Shown: piece by piece, positions 1 through 8,821 of the stretch
How positions within the stretch are numbered: position 1 is the stretch's first letter
Layout: each line of letters opens with the position of its first letter
From: Pirellulales bacterium
GTDB taxonomy: Bacteria; Planctomycetota; Planctomycetia; Pirellulales; S012-138
DNA length: 37,286 nucleotides
Direction: 5' to 3'
Assembly: GCA_028066245.1 (NCBI GenBank)
Contig: JALCBR010000015.1
Coordinates: forward strand, 1-37,286
Made by a program: the position numbers and the translations under genes
Notes under the pieces: generated by a model
What the model was told of the DNA's origin: nothing
Database searches by the model: none
What the model saw: the letters and a program-made list of their open reading frames with translations, nothing else

Positions 1-5
1 TCTCA

Positions 6-34
6 TGCGTACGGGCGAAATTGACATTGGTCAA
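6..34 (-). repeat. 29-bp inverted element, left copy
   Basis: This stretch matches the reverse complement of 204-232 at 27 of 29 positions. The core contains the partial palindrome TTGACATTGGTCAA. Read on the minus strand it starts TTGACC and, 17 bases later, has TACGCA, a spacing like a -35/-10 pair pointing out of the window to the left. The match is seen directly; the promoter or operator role is inference. Confidence 0.6.
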
Positions 35-203
35 ATGTGACGGGTGTTTCGGACGTCCACGCGCGCTGCCGAACACCATAGGGGGTTGACGGCTAACATG
101 CTACTCAACGTAACGTCAAGATTGCCGGTGATGTTTGCGGTGCCGTTGCTGGTTAATTGCTGGGCATGAAGCGTTTGCGTCACCTCCTGGAGGCGAGAAA
201 AAC

Positions 204-232
204 TTGACCAATGTTAATTTCGCCTGTACGCA
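204..232 (+). repeat. 29-bp inverted element, right copy
   Basis: This is the rightward copy of the element at 6-34, with two substitutions. It starts TTGACC, has 17 bases, then TACGCA, so it could be a promoter pointing toward hisD, although hisD starts about 350 bases further on. It may instead be an operator for a regulator that binds both copies. Confidence 0.6.
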
Positions 233-518
233 ATAAAGCAGGCGCGCGGGAACGCCGCGGCAATTCAGTCGCGCGTCCGAGAAGTGATGGGAACTGCGGA
301 GGAACGGAACGTCCAACAACGCTCTAACGTGCTGGCGATGGGCTACAGCAATCGAGACAAGATAGACAAGAGCTTGTTGGAATGTCTCGGTTGGTGCTAA
401 GCGTGTTCCGCTTCAATCCAACTGCAAGATTGCCGGGCGGACGCTCTTGGTCAGCTCCTCGCTCCGCGGTTGCAGGCGATATCGAGTGGCATTTTCCGAA
501 GATGACTCTGTTCGGCGA

Positions 519-547
519 TTGAACATTCCTCGCCGACCGCGTAGAAC
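519..547 (+). promoter_or_regulatory. Possible sigma-70-type promoter of hisD
   Basis: TTGAAC (519-524), a 17-base spacer and TAGAAC (542-547) give a moderate match to a housekeeping promoter, with transcription starting about 30 bases before the hisD ATG. A hairpin overlaps it: AACCAACC (545-552) pairs with GGTTAGTT (558-565) around a 5-base loop and is followed by a T-rich stretch. The same spot could therefore be a terminator for an upstream transcript. Only one of the two readings is likely to be right. Confidence 0.3.
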
Positions 548-585
548 CAACCGCTTCGGTTAGTTTTACTCTTTGCTCCGCAAAC

Positions 586-1971
586 ATGGCTCTTCGCATC
601 CGCCGTTTGGATACCCGATCCCCGCAGACGACCGCGGAGCTTGACGCTCTACGGGAGAAATTGAGTCCGCGCGGAGATATTGTTAGTGAAGCTGGCCGCA
701 AGAAGACGATCGAGGTTTTCGGTGAGCCGCTTTCTCCGCAGCAGGTCGTGGAGAAGATCTGTTCCGAAGTCCGCGACCAAGGGATCGATGCGGTACTGGA
801 CTATTCCCGACGCATCGATGGGGCTGACCTATCGGTTGAAACAATCCGCGTTTCCGCGGAGGAGTTGGCGGCGGCCCACAAATCGATCGATCAAGAGTTC
901 CTGACTGCCGTTCGCCGGATTCGCAACAACATCACCCGTTTCCAGGAGGCGTTGCTGCCTCAGGCAACGCGGATCGAACTCGATGGCGGCTGGTTGGCGC
1001 AGCAATATCAACCCTTGGCACGCGTAGGCATTTGTGTTCCCGGCGGCGCGGCCGCGTATCCTTCCACCGTGTTGATGACCGCTGTTCCGGCACAGACTGC
1101 CGGCGTGCAACAGATTGCGGTTTTTGCTCCGCCGACGCCGTTTGGCGCAAACAATCCGCACTTGCTGGCGACATGTTGCGAGTTGGGCGTCAGCGAAGTT
1201 TATCGCCTTGGCGGCGCGCAGGGTGTGGCCACAATGGCGTTTGGCGTTGAAGGCATTCCGCGAGTTGACAAGATTGTGGGCCCTGGCAACCTGTTTGTTG
1301 CTTTGGCAAAGAAGCATGTTTACGGCGAAGTCGATATCGATAGCATTGCCGGCCCCAGCGAAGTTGTCGTGATCGCAGATGCGGCATCACGGACGGACTG
1401 GACGGCGGCTGATTTGATCGCACAGGCCGAACACGCCCCTGGTTCGGCGATTCTGCTCTCGTGGGACGAAGCGTTCGTCGATCAGGTGTATCAAGAACTC
1501 GAACGTTTGTTGGGCACGCTGGATCGTGGCGACCTGGCCCGCGAGAGTTTGGAAGCCTTTGGCGCGTTGGTGCTGGTTAAGGATCGCGATGAGGCATGTC
1601 GTCTGGCCAACGTGTTGGCAACCGAACATCTGCACGTCTCAGCCAGCAACGCAGAATCGATGCTGCCACAGTTGAAGAATGCAGGCGCAGTCTTCGTGGG
1701 CTCTCACTCGCCGGTTGCCGTGGGTGATTATTGGGCAGGACCGTCACACGTGCTGCCCACCGGCGGGACGGCCCGCTTTACATCGGGGCTTTCTGCCACG
1801 GCGTTTCTGCGTTCCCACAGCGTAATCAAGTTTTCTGACCGAGATCTGACAGCGGCGGCCGATGACGTCGCGTTGTTAGCCAGCCTGGAAGGGCTCACCG
1901 CTCATCGCGAGAGTGTTGTGATTCGCAATGCAGAAGCCGCTTCGCCAAAAAAGCATGACGACGAAGCCTAG
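586..1971 (+). CDS. hisD: Histidinol dehydrogenase
   Basis: HisD oxidises L-histidinol to L-histidine in two NAD-dependent steps, the last reactions of histidine synthesis, in the cytoplasm. The protein is 461 residues, slightly longer than the usual 430 or so, with the excess mainly at the N terminus. Family signatures are clear: a glycine-rich GGAQGVATMAFG near 209-220, KIVGPGN near 229-235, DSIAGPSEVVVIAD near 252-265, and DYWAGPSHVLPTGG near 381-394. The expected zinc ligands appear as Gln280, His283, Asp381 and His440, and the catalytic Glu-His pair as Glu347-His348. No good ribosome-binding site precedes the ATG, but the N terminus looks complete. No other his gene is adjacent, so the pathway is scattered in this genome. 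Confidence 0.97.
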   Translation: MALRIRRLDTRSPQTTAELDALREKLSPRGDIVSEAGRKKTIEVFGEPLSPQQVVEKICSEVRDQGIDAVLDYSRRIDGADLSVETIRVSAEELAAAHKSIDQEFLTAVRRIRNNITRFQEALLPQATRIELDGGWLAQQYQPLARVGICVPGGAAAYPSTVLMTAVPAQTAGVQQIAVFAPPTPFGANNPHLLATCCELGVSEVYRLGGAQGVATMAFGVEGIPRVDKIVGPGNLFVALAKKHVYGEVDIDSIAGPSEVVVIADAASRTDWTAADLIAQAEHAPGSAILLSWDEAFVDQVYQELERLLGTLDRGDLARESLEAFGALVLVKDRDEACRLANVLATEHLHVSASNAESMLPQLKNAGAVFVGSHSPVAVGDYWAGPSHVLPTGGTARFTSGLSATAFLRSHSVIKFSDRDLTAAADDVALLASLEGLTAHRESVVIRNAEAASPKKHDDEA

Positions 1972-2180
1972 GAGAACTGGTAAGCCCCCCGTTCTTGTGC
2001 CGACACTGACGCAGAGATATGGCGCGGAAAGATCTTGTGAGTCAGCACACGAATACGATGGTGCGACTGGAGTAGCATGGCAGCAGATGGAAATGCGATG
2101 GTCGAACCAGCGAATTGACGAAGCTGGAGCCAAGAGACGATTGTGTCGCATGGAACGAAACCCTGGATGTTGAGAAGCGG

Positions 2181-3122
2181 ATGACCTTTCCTTTCAAAGT
2201 TCGTAGCGGATTGTGCCTACTGTTGGCGGCGATTTTCGCATGGGGATTCGTCCAGATGGCCGCCGCGCAAGATAGAAGCGGGCTCCCCATCGCCGATGTG
2301 TCGGACGCGGTGAGCTGGGCTCGGCAAAGCTACTCCGTCAGGGACTACAAAACCGCGGTGAACTACTTTGAGATCGTTGTTAGCGCCACGCCGAATGACG
2401 CTGAGTCTTGGTTCTTTCTAGGGCGTTCGTTTCACCAGATGCGAATGTTTCCTCAGGCTCTCGAAGCTTACCAGGAAGCCGCACGTGCTCTCAGATATAA
2501 ACCACTGGCGCTCTATCAGATGGCGCGCGTTTACTCGCTGGAGAATGATGCACAGAAAGCTCTCGACCGTTTACGCTCAGCCATCAAGGCTGGTTATCGC
2601 GCCAGCGATCCGCGCGAAGACGAAGAGCTTGTCTCCCTCAGGGATGCTGCGGAATTTGCTGATCTGGCGTTGGCTGCGCGGCCCGCCGGCAAACGCCCGG
2701 AGTATCGTCAGCTTGATTTTTGGCGCGGCGATTGGACGATTCACGATTTCAATTCAGGCGAGCAACTGGCCGAGAGTTCCACGGAGGCAACCTCGGGTAC
2801 GTTCTTGATGCTGGAATCTTGGCAGTCAGCAGGTGCGGAATACGGCCGGCGGATTTGTTACTACAACGCCAATGAGACCCAATGGGTGATGTCTGTGGTT
2901 TGTCCGGATCGACAAATGGAATTGTCAGGCGGCATCGAAGATGGCGTGCTCGCCATGAAAGGGCGGATGCGGAAAACGGGCGCTGATGAAATCGTTCCCG
3001 TTGTGCTGACTGTTGTGCCGAACGACGGGTCGCTGGAGTACTTGGTCAAGTCAGTACCGGCGGACGGCCAACAAGCGAAAATCTTCACGCACTGGCAGTA
3101 CCGCCGTGCAGAGAATGAGTGA
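2181..3122 (+). CDS. Exported TPR protein with DUF1579-like C-terminal domain
   Basis: A 313-residue protein of unknown role, probably periplasmic. Residues 1-30 form a signal peptide: basic start, long hydrophobic core, and an AAAQ cleavage region. Residues about 46-140 look like tetratricopeptide repeats, with patterns such as AESWFFLGRSFHQM and ALYQMARVYSLENDAQKAL. Residues about 178-310 begin LDFWRGDWTIHD and resemble DUF1579-like beta-barrel proteins, which often share a FWxGxW opening. The frame is open further left to a TTG at 2115, but ATG 2181 is preferred because the signal peptide starts there and GAGAAG lies just upstream. It follows hisD after about 210 bases and converges on the kinase gene. 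The fusion suggests binding of a partner protein and a small ligand, which is inference. Confidence 0.8.
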   Translation: MTFPFKVRSGLCLLLAAIFAWGFVQMAAAQDRSGLPIADVSDAVSWARQSYSVRDYKTAVNYFEIVVSATPNDAESWFFLGRSFHQMRMFPQALEAYQEAARALRYKPLALYQMARVYSLENDAQKALDRLRSAIKAGYRASDPREDEELVSLRDAAEFADLALAARPAGKRPEYRQLDFWRGDWTIHDFNSGEQLAESSTEATSGTFLMLESWQSAGAEYGRRICYYNANETQWVMSVVCPDRQMELSGGIEDGVLAMKGRMRKTGADEIVPVVLTVVPNDGSLEYLVKSVPADGQQAKIFTHWQYRRAENE

Positions 3123-3135
3123 GGCGAGCCACGGC

Positions 3136-5343
3136 TCAGCCGGTTTTCGTATTGTTGGCGGCATCTGGTCCGCGTAGTGGGATCCGAAGTGCCACGTCTT
3201 CTTGTTCCGGGATCTCCACCACGACCAGCGTTCCGACGCCGCGTTTTGAGTGAATGGCCGCGTTGCCTCCCATTAATCGAGCGCGTTCACGAATACCCCG
3301 CAGCCCGTGGGCTTTGTTGGAGACGGCGGTGTTGTCAAAACCAGCGCCCCAATCGCGAATTTCCAGGTGAATGCAGCCATCGTCCTTGTGCAGGCTGATC
3401 ATCGTTTTGGCGTCGGGGCCGGCATGCCTTTCGATGTTGTTGAGCGCCTCTTGAACAATGCGAAACAGCGTGCTTTCCAACAGTGGCGAAAGGCGCGCGA
3501 AGGGCTCAACGATCTCCAGATTGATCGTGCCGGAGATTTCCGTGTGCTCATTAATGAGGTATTCAATCGCGGCCACGATTCCCTGCTCATCAAGAATTGG
3601 AGGACGCAGGCCGGAAATCAGCCGCCGAGCTTCATCAATTGTTCTTCGCAACAATTGCAAGCCGTGTTCAAACTGTTCGTCAGTGCCGCTGCCGTCCTCG
3701 TCCCCATCACGCGACGCGGCCTCAAAGTGCATTAAAGCCCCGGCCACGTATTGGGCTAATCCATCATGGATTTCGTAGGCGGTCAGTCGGCGGTCTGCCT
3801 CATGCTGGTCCAGCGTTTTCTTGAGGAACTGCTTTTCATTGTGAAGTGCGGCCTCCATCTTGCGTCGCACGCCAACTTCGGAAAGTAACAACTCATTAGC
3901 GGCACGCAGTTCCTCTGTCCGCTCATCAACGCTTTTTTCCAAACCGTGGTGCGCGGCGCGAAGCGCTTCCTCAGCCACCTTACGGTCGGTAATGTCAAAC
4001 ACGGCTCCTTCCAAGTAGAGGAGCTGCCCTTCCTCGGAAAAGACGCCTTGGCCGTGTTCTTCCACCCAGCGCCATTGATCCTTGGCCCGCTTGAGGCGGT
4101 ACTGAAGATGAAACGGCCGGCGATTGGCGAGCGCTGCGTTGACTTCTTCCCGAATAAACCCGGCATCTTCCGGGTGGTACAATTCCTGGAAGGAAATCTC
4201 GTTCTTGATGAACGCTTCGGGGGGATAGCCAGTCAATTCCTCCACGGCGCGATTGAGGTACAGCATCGTGAAGCGAGCATCATTGCGGCACATGTAGACA
4301 GCGCCAGGGACATTCTGCGCCAACGTGCGGAAGCGCTCTTCGCTTTGTCGTAGTGCGCGTTCTTTGGCTTTGCGTTCACTGAAATCCAAGACAAAGCCCA
4401 CGCCAGCCCCGTCATCGCTCAACCGCGCGCCCCCCATTACCACCGGCACGCGCGAACCATCAGCCCGCAGCAGTTCCTTTTCCCGGTTGGGCGCTTGTCC
4501 GTTCTCAGTGACTTGCTCGAAGTATTTTTGATCGCCAGCGTGATATTCCGCAGGCGTTGTGTTTTTCAGCGTCAGCCGCGCGCTGCCCACGTCAGCTTCC
4601 GAAAATCCCAACAGATCTAGCCAGGCGCGGTTGGCGGAAACAATCTTTCCTGCTGCGTCCCAGAAAAAGACTCCAATCATGTCAGAATCGACGACGCTGC
4701 GCAGGCGCTCCTGCTCGCCGCGCTCTGCCTGTTCTGCCCTTTGCCGGTCGATTGCGTTGGCGAAGATCTGCGACGTGACACGCAAGACCGACAGCATATC
4801 GCCGGTGAAATCCATCCGCTCGCGTTTGTGAGTGACCGCCAAGAAGCCAACCAACGTGTCACCGCTGACCAGCGGCAAGAAGACACCCGAATGCAATCCA
4901 CAGGACTGCCAAAGCTCTCGCTCCGCTTTCGCGTGTTGAGGAAGCGCCGTGGGTGTTCGATAGCTCAAGACCTGGTGCGTGCCGAGTTGTTTTCCCAGGT
5001 GCGAGAACTGCTTAAGCGGATGCTCCGAGATCAAGGCACACAGCGATTCTGCTCCTGGAGCGAGCCACTCGAATGTACCTTCAGCGGATTCACCCTCTGC
5101 CGAGAAGCGGCAAAGCACGGAGTGGTCCGCATCACAGTACCGACCAATCGTTCCCAGAGCACGCTGAATGCCATCCTCGATCTGATCCGATGTCAACCGG
5201 ACAAAATCCGAGGCGATCGTGGAAACGACCCACTCAAAACTCGAAGGCTGCTCGGCCTCGGTCGAAGCAATGCTGGTAACAATCGCTGACATCGATTCCG
5301 GAACGGTTGGCAAAGCCGAGTCTCGCGCTTCAAATTGACTCAT
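3136..5343 (-). CDS. GAF-PAS-PAS sensor histidine kinase (NarL/DegS type)
   Basis: A 735-residue sensor kinase with no obvious membrane segment, so probably cytoplasmic. Domains in order: a GAF domain at about 45-200, a PAS domain at about 213-325 (FFWDAAGKIVSANRAWLDLLGF), a second PAS with PAC at about 335-455 (ending EGAVFDITDRK), a coiled-coil linker at about 456-520, and a HisKA_3-type dimerisation domain with the probable phospho-acceptor His526 in EIHDGLAQ. The ATPase domain follows, with QEALNNIERHA (N box near 631-641), DWGAGFD (664-670) and HGLRGIRERA (679-688). Kinases of this class normally phosphorylate NarL-type response regulators; none is encoded in the window, so its partner is elsewhere. 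The gene is divergent from the SpoIIE-type phosphatase. The ATG is clear but has no evident ribosome-binding site. Confidence 0.93.
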   Translation of the reverse strand: MSQFEARDSALPTVPESMSAIVTSIASTEAEQPSSFEWVVSTIASDFVRLTSDQIEDGIQRALGTIGRYCDADHSVLCRFSAEGESAEGTFEWLAPGAESLCALISEHPLKQFSHLGKQLGTHQVLSYRTPTALPQHAKAERELWQSCGLHSGVFLPLVSGDTLVGFLAVTHKRERMDFTGDMLSVLRVTSQIFANAIDRQRAEQAERGEQERLRSVVDSDMIGVFFWDAAGKIVSANRAWLDLLGFSEADVGSARLTLKNTTPAEYHAGDQKYFEQVTENGQAPNREKELLRADGSRVPVVMGGARLSDDGAGVGFVLDFSERKAKERALRQSEERFRTLAQNVPGAVYMCRNDARFTMLYLNRAVEELTGYPPEAFIKNEISFQELYHPEDAGFIREEVNAALANRRPFHLQYRLKRAKDQWRWVEEHGQGVFSEEGQLLYLEGAVFDITDRKVAEEALRAAHHGLEKSVDERTEELRAANELLLSEVGVRRKMEAALHNEKQFLKKTLDQHEADRRLTAYEIHDGLAQYVAGALMHFEAASRDGDEDGSGTDEQFEHGLQLLRRTIDEARRLISGLRPPILDEQGIVAAIEYLINEHTEISGTINLEIVEPFARLSPLLESTLFRIVQEALNNIERHAGPDAKTMISLHKDDGCIHLEIRDWGAGFDNTAVSNKAHGLRGIRERARLMGGNAAIHSKRGVGTLVVVEIPEQEDVALRIPLRGPDAANNTKTG

Positions 5344-5512
5344 CGAGACGCCCGATTCGTCGCATCAAACAATCCCCAGGGGTGACAGTACATCTTCCGG
5401 CGAGCTTCGGTTCTTATTGCTGCATGTTCTTTATTATTCCATGCAAGACCGGCTCTGCCACAGTGCATTCTCGTTGTTGACTCCGGAATCTGACGTCAAA
5501 TTCGCCGCTGGC

Positions 5513-5541
5513 ATGCCAAAACTTAGGCCGCATGCTATTCT
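5513..5541 (+). promoter_or_regulatory. Possible promoter of the SpoIIE-type phosphatase gene
   Basis: ATGCCA (5513-5518), 17 bases, then TATTCT (5536-5541) resembles a sigma-70 promoter. The TATTCT -10 element is the same as the one proposed for glmS. Transcription would begin about 70 bases before the start codon at 5617. The match is modest. Confidence 0.3.
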
Positions 5542-5616
5542 GGCGACCTCGCATTTTTAGCATTCCGTATTCAGCACGGACCGCAGGACCCGCAGAATCC
5601 GCGCCCGATATCATTT

Positions 5617-6687
5617 ATGGCCATTAAGATTGTGCTTGGGGGGGCGTTTGTCTTGCAGCTCGCAGCGGCGGTTATTGCGCTGTTGCTCAATCGGCGCTAT
5701 CGCCAGCGCTCCGCTTGGTCCCTGATCTCTGCCGCCGCCATCGTGATGGCGGTCCGTCCGTTTGTTTCCCTAGTCATCCTGCTGGTCGAGCCGTCTGTTC
5801 AACCGGCACAAAACTTGATCTGGACGGAGAGCCTGGCGACGCTTTTGATCTCGGTTTTGTTTCTGGCGGGCATTGCCATGATCGAGCCGCTGTTCAAAGA
5901 TCTCGCCCAAGCGGAGGAGGTGTTGCGTAGGGAAAAGCATGACTTGGAGGTCTCCGTCGCCGCCACAGAACAAGAGATGTCCGTGGCGCGGGCAATTCAA
6001 AAATCGTTGCTGCCGGAGGGGTCACCGGAACTAGCCGGCATGGAAATCGCTGGGAGTTCAGAACCGGCGGAATGGACCAGTGGGGATTATTTTGACTACT
6101 TTAAGGTTTCCGAAGACTCCCTTTTGGCCGTGGTGGCTGATGTCAGCGGGCATGGGACCGGCCCGGCCTTGTTGATGACCGAAACCCGGGCCTATGTGCG
6201 GGCATTGGCCCAAACTCACACCGATGTGGGCGAAGTGCTCACGCTCACAAACCGGGCTCTGGCTCACGACATCGCTTATGGGCAGTTCGTCACCATGTTC
6301 GCGGCGTGGATCAACGCTGAAACTCGGCAACTTTGCTATGCGTCAGCAGGTCACGATGCCTACCTGCTGCGGGCTGATGGCACGCGGCAGGTGCTGGAAT
6401 CTTCCAGCCCTCCTTTGGGTGTGGTGGAAGATCTGAAGATTCCCACGTCACCACCAATTGACCTGAAAGCGGGCGATTTGCTGCTGTTGGTGACAGATGG
6501 GCTCAACGAAACGCGGAACCCGGCCAAGACGCAATGGGGAGTGGAAAGTGTCTTGAACAATGCGGCCTTGCATCGCGATCAGCCGGCTTCGACTATTGTG
6601 GAAAACCTTTTCCTGGAAGCTCGGGAATTCCGCGAAGACACAGCCCAAGAGGACGATAACACGGCCGTGGTTATCAAGATCGGATAG
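5617..6687 (+). CDS. Membrane-anchored SpoIIE/RsbU-type PP2C serine phosphatase
   Basis: A 356-residue protein with about three N-terminal membrane segments (near 5-25, 35-57 and 72-92), a coiled-coil linker (95-125) and a PPM/SpoIIE phosphatase domain (about 125-355). The metal-binding acidic residues are visible: Asp157 in SGDYFDYF, Asp175 in VADVSGHGTGPA, Asp294 in LVTDGLNE, and Asp346-Asp347 in QEDDNTAVV. Such enzymes remove phosphate from serine or threonine on anti-sigma-factor antagonists in partner-switching pathways. No antagonist or anti-sigma gene is nearby. The linker carries the motif AxxIQKSLLP typical of RsbU/RsbP-like proteins. Divergent transcription from the sensor kinase, 273 bases apart, suggests but does not prove joint regulation. 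Confidence 0.92.
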   Translation: MAIKIVLGGAFVLQLAAAVIALLLNRRYRQRSAWSLISAAAIVMAVRPFVSLVILLVEPSVQPAQNLIWTESLATLLISVLFLAGIAMIEPLFKDLAQAEEVLRREKHDLEVSVAATEQEMSVARAIQKSLLPEGSPELAGMEIAGSSEPAEWTSGDYFDYFKVSEDSLLAVVADVSGHGTGPALLMTETRAYVRALAQTHTDVGEVLTLTNRALAHDIAYGQFVTMFAAWINAETRQLCYASAGHDAYLLRADGTRQVLESSSPPLGVVEDLKIPTSPPIDLKAGDLLLLVTDGLNETRNPAKTQWGVESVLNNAALHRDQPASTIVENLFLEAREFREDTAQEDDNTAVVIKIG

Positions 6688-7051
6688 GTGCCATAGGCAG
6701 CGTTTCCTTGACTTTTTCTTGCTGGATCGGTGAAATGGAAGTGTACGGTTCCAGTCGATCGGCGGTTAGTCAGTCATATCCGGGCCAGTCAATCACATCG
6801 CCCGAGAGCCGCCGCCGTTTGACGGTAATGTGTCGGGGGACTTGCGATCAGGCCGATCGCTCCATTGGGACAACTGGAGCCGCCTCGCACAAATTGTGCG
6901 GTTTCGCCAGGTTTTCCGCAGCTTTGCTTGCCTGCGGGTCGCTTTGTGACGAAAATCGTTTGCAGCTGATGCGAGGAGCGAAAGATAGGTAAACTGTCCG
7001 CCGCACCTCGTCTCGACAGGGGATTGTCCGATTCCGTCGGAGTCGAAATTC
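6688..7051. other. Intergenic region with a hairpin cluster
   Basis: No gene is supported in this 364-base gap. Open frames crossing it on the minus strand are extensions of antisense frames of the pseudopilin gene. The middle part contains several adjacent stem-loops (see 6844-6900). GGAG at 7039-7042 is the likely ribosome-binding site for the downstream pseudopilin. Confidence 0.5.
6844..6900. ncRNA. Cluster of three adjacent stem-loops, possible structured RNA
   Basis: Three hairpins follow each other. GCGATC pairs with GATCGC (6844-6860). GCTCCATTG pairs with CAA-C-TGGAGC around a 3-base loop with one bulged C (6859-6880). CGCACAA and TTGTGCG form a perfect 15-base odd palindrome (6886-6900). 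The first two share two bases (6859-6860), so their last base pairs compete. A small fourth stem lies at 6815-6825. They could be the 3' end of the phosphatase mRNA, part of the pseudopilin leader, a small RNA, or protein-binding palindromes. No long T-run follows, so a classical terminator is unlikely. The strand cannot be decided. Confidence 0.25.
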
Positions 7052-8779
7052 ATGTCCGTTTCGGTAGGAAGAGTGGCCCGCCAGATTGGTCGGCGCGGTT
7101 TTACGCTCATAGAAGTCTTGATCGCCACGGCGTTGACACTGCTGTTGATGGCTGCGGTAGTCCGATTGCTGGCTTCGGTGACCACAAGCGTTGCGGATTC
7201 GCGCGCGGTCATTGAGATCACGCAACAACTCCAGTCCGCCCAGGTTCAGCTGCAGAATGATCTGCGATACGCCACCGCGCGCGGCGCTCCGCCATTTGGT
7301 CCGGCCGATCAAAAGGGCTACTTGGAAATCATTGAAGGTCCCGGTCCCTTTGCGATCACCGGCCTCGGGACTAAGCCAATCAAGCTTGGCGAAACCAACG
7401 CACTCGGTGCCCCGCTGCTCGACACGTCTGTCGGCGATATGGACGACATCTTGATGATGACCGTCCGCAGCTTTGGCGAACCGTTCTATGGTCGTTGGGT
7501 TGATCCCAGCACCAATGTTTCCGTGATGATCCAATCACAAGATGCCGAGATCGCCTGGTTTGTGCGGGGAAACAAGCTCCACCGCCGTGTACGGCTGATC
7601 GCGCCGGGTCGACAGATGCAAAGTGCAAGGCTGGCTGGGCAGGCTTCGGTGGGCGATCTGATTGGTTTTGACTCCACCGCCCGGACAACGTATGCCCGCA
7701 ACAACGATGTGGCCGCTCGCTTGGATTTGTCCTATGGCGACCGAAGATTGGGGCTCGGTCCTGCTTTTGGGCCCTCATTCAATGTGTTTACAGCGAGTTC
7801 CCTGGGCGACTTGACCAAGCGAGAGAACCGTTTTGGTCATGACCCCTTCGCTTATCCGCATGACGTCCGTTTTTGGGGCGCGGCCGGATTGCCAACGCAC
7901 GGTGACACGTCGCACGTGGGAGATCCTTCTGCGACTACGCCGGTCCCCCAAGCCGGTCCCTGGACCGAGCCACTGCCGTGGGGATTTTTCGGCGATGATC
8001 CTTTGGGCGTGCCGGGAAGTCCAGATTTCCATGGCTACCACATCGCGACCGATTATTGGCGAGCCCCCTTTCAAAACCTGGATCTCAGCGGCAACCTGCT
8101 CGCTTCGCCCATCATCGACTCAACTACCGGCGCCCTGGTGGAGTACCAGTCGACCTCTCCCAACAATACCAGCCGTACATTGACGGGCGCCATCTATATA
8201 AATTCCGACTCGACATCCCTCGATGCTCAGTTTAGCCGGTTCGGCGAAGATGTGATCCTGGACAACGTGATTGGATTTGACATCAAGGTTTGGGACCCCG
8301 GCGCGCCGGTCTTTGTGGAAGATGGCCGAGTGGTCAAGCCAGGTGATCCGGGTTGCCTGGGTGTTCTGAATTCCTGGATCACAGCAGGAGAGAATCAGAA
8401 TGCGGCGAACTTTGCTCGCTTTGGAGCCTATGTGGATCTTTACTACACGCGTGGCAGCGCCGTACCCTCACAATCGCATTTTGCTGGACCTGGAATTGGT
8501 GCGCTGCGTGCTGGTGCCCCTGGCATTGCAGCTATCTACGACACCGGTTCAAACCACTACGAGTCTGATGGGATCGACCAATTCGGCGATGGCCTCCTCG
8601 ACCTGGCATTTGACGGACTCGACAACGACAATGACGGCGTCATTGACGACATCAGCGAGCGCGAAACATTCGTGCCGTATCCCGTGCCGCTCCGCTCGTT
8701 GCAAATCAAGATTCGCGTTTTTGAAGGCGATAGCCAGCAAGTGCGTGAGGTGACTGTCTCGCACGACTTGGTTGATTAG
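7052..8779 (+). CDS. Large pseudopilin-like protein with prepilin N-terminal signal
   Basis: A 575-residue protein with a type IV prepilin/type II secretion signal: basic residues then RRG|FTLIEVLIATALTL. Cleavage is expected after Gly16, with the conserved Glu at +5 (Glu21) and a hydrophobic helix to about residue 40, as in GspJ/PulJ-like minor pseudopilins. Those are usually 200-250 residues, so this one has a very large extra domain of unknown fold. Residues 505-533 are an Asp/Asn/Gly-rich segment (DGLDNDNDGVIDD) resembling calcium-binding thrombospondin type 3 loops. The ATG at 7052 has GGAG nine bases upstream. No secretion or pilus machinery gene is adjacent. It probably forms a unit with the small gene at 8822. 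Confidence 0.85.
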   Translation: MSVSVGRVARQIGRRGFTLIEVLIATALTLLLMAAVVRLLASVTTSVADSRAVIEITQQLQSAQVQLQNDLRYATARGAPPFGPADQKGYLEIIEGPGPFAITGLGTKPIKLGETNALGAPLLDTSVGDMDDILMMTVRSFGEPFYGRWVDPSTNVSVMIQSQDAEIAWFVRGNKLHRRVRLIAPGRQMQSARLAGQASVGDLIGFDSTARTTYARNNDVAARLDLSYGDRRLGLGPAFGPSFNVFTASSLGDLTKRENRFGHDPFAYPHDVRFWGAAGLPTHGDTSHVGDPSATTPVPQAGPWTEPLPWGFFGDDPLGVPGSPDFHGYHIATDYWRAPFQNLDLSGNLLASPIIDSTTGALVEYQSTSPNNTSRTLTGAIYINSDSTSLDAQFSRFGEDVILDNVIGFDIKVWDPGAPVFVEDGRVVKPGDPGCLGVLNSWITAGENQNAANFARFGAYVDLYYTRGSAVPSQSHFAGPGIGALRAGAPGIAAIYDTGSNHYESDGIDQFGDGLLDLAFDGLDNDNDGVIDDISERETFVPYPVPLRSLQIKIRVFEGDSQQVREVTVSHDLVD

Positions 8780-8821
8780 TACGCCGATCAATGACAGACC
8801 TGGCGCGGGTTGATCATTTCA

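Larger units (their letters stand above)
1..585. other. Non-coding region left of hisD
   Basis: No convincing gene is visible here. Short leftward open frames at 116-319 and 324-701 lack coding character, and the second runs into hisD. The stretch holds two inverted copies of a 29-bp element (6-34 and 204-232), a possible promoter for hisD (519-547), and a small hairpin at 545-565. The empty space and the inverted elements suggest a divergent regulatory region, with one gene probably lying just left of the window on the minus strand. Confidence 0.6.

Noticed and set aside
116-319. Short minus-strand frame containing the reverse of the 29-bp element
   Set aside because: Its only resemblance to the frame at the window start comes from the inverted DNA element itself. 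Composition looks random.
4741-5289. A 182-codon plus-strand frame inside the histidine kinase gene
   Set aside because: Antisense to the GAF and PAS domains, with no coding character.
6848-7534. A 228-codon minus-strand open frame over the start of the pseudopilin gene
   Set aside because: It overlaps a clear prepilin signal on the other strand, and its translation has no recognisable motif.
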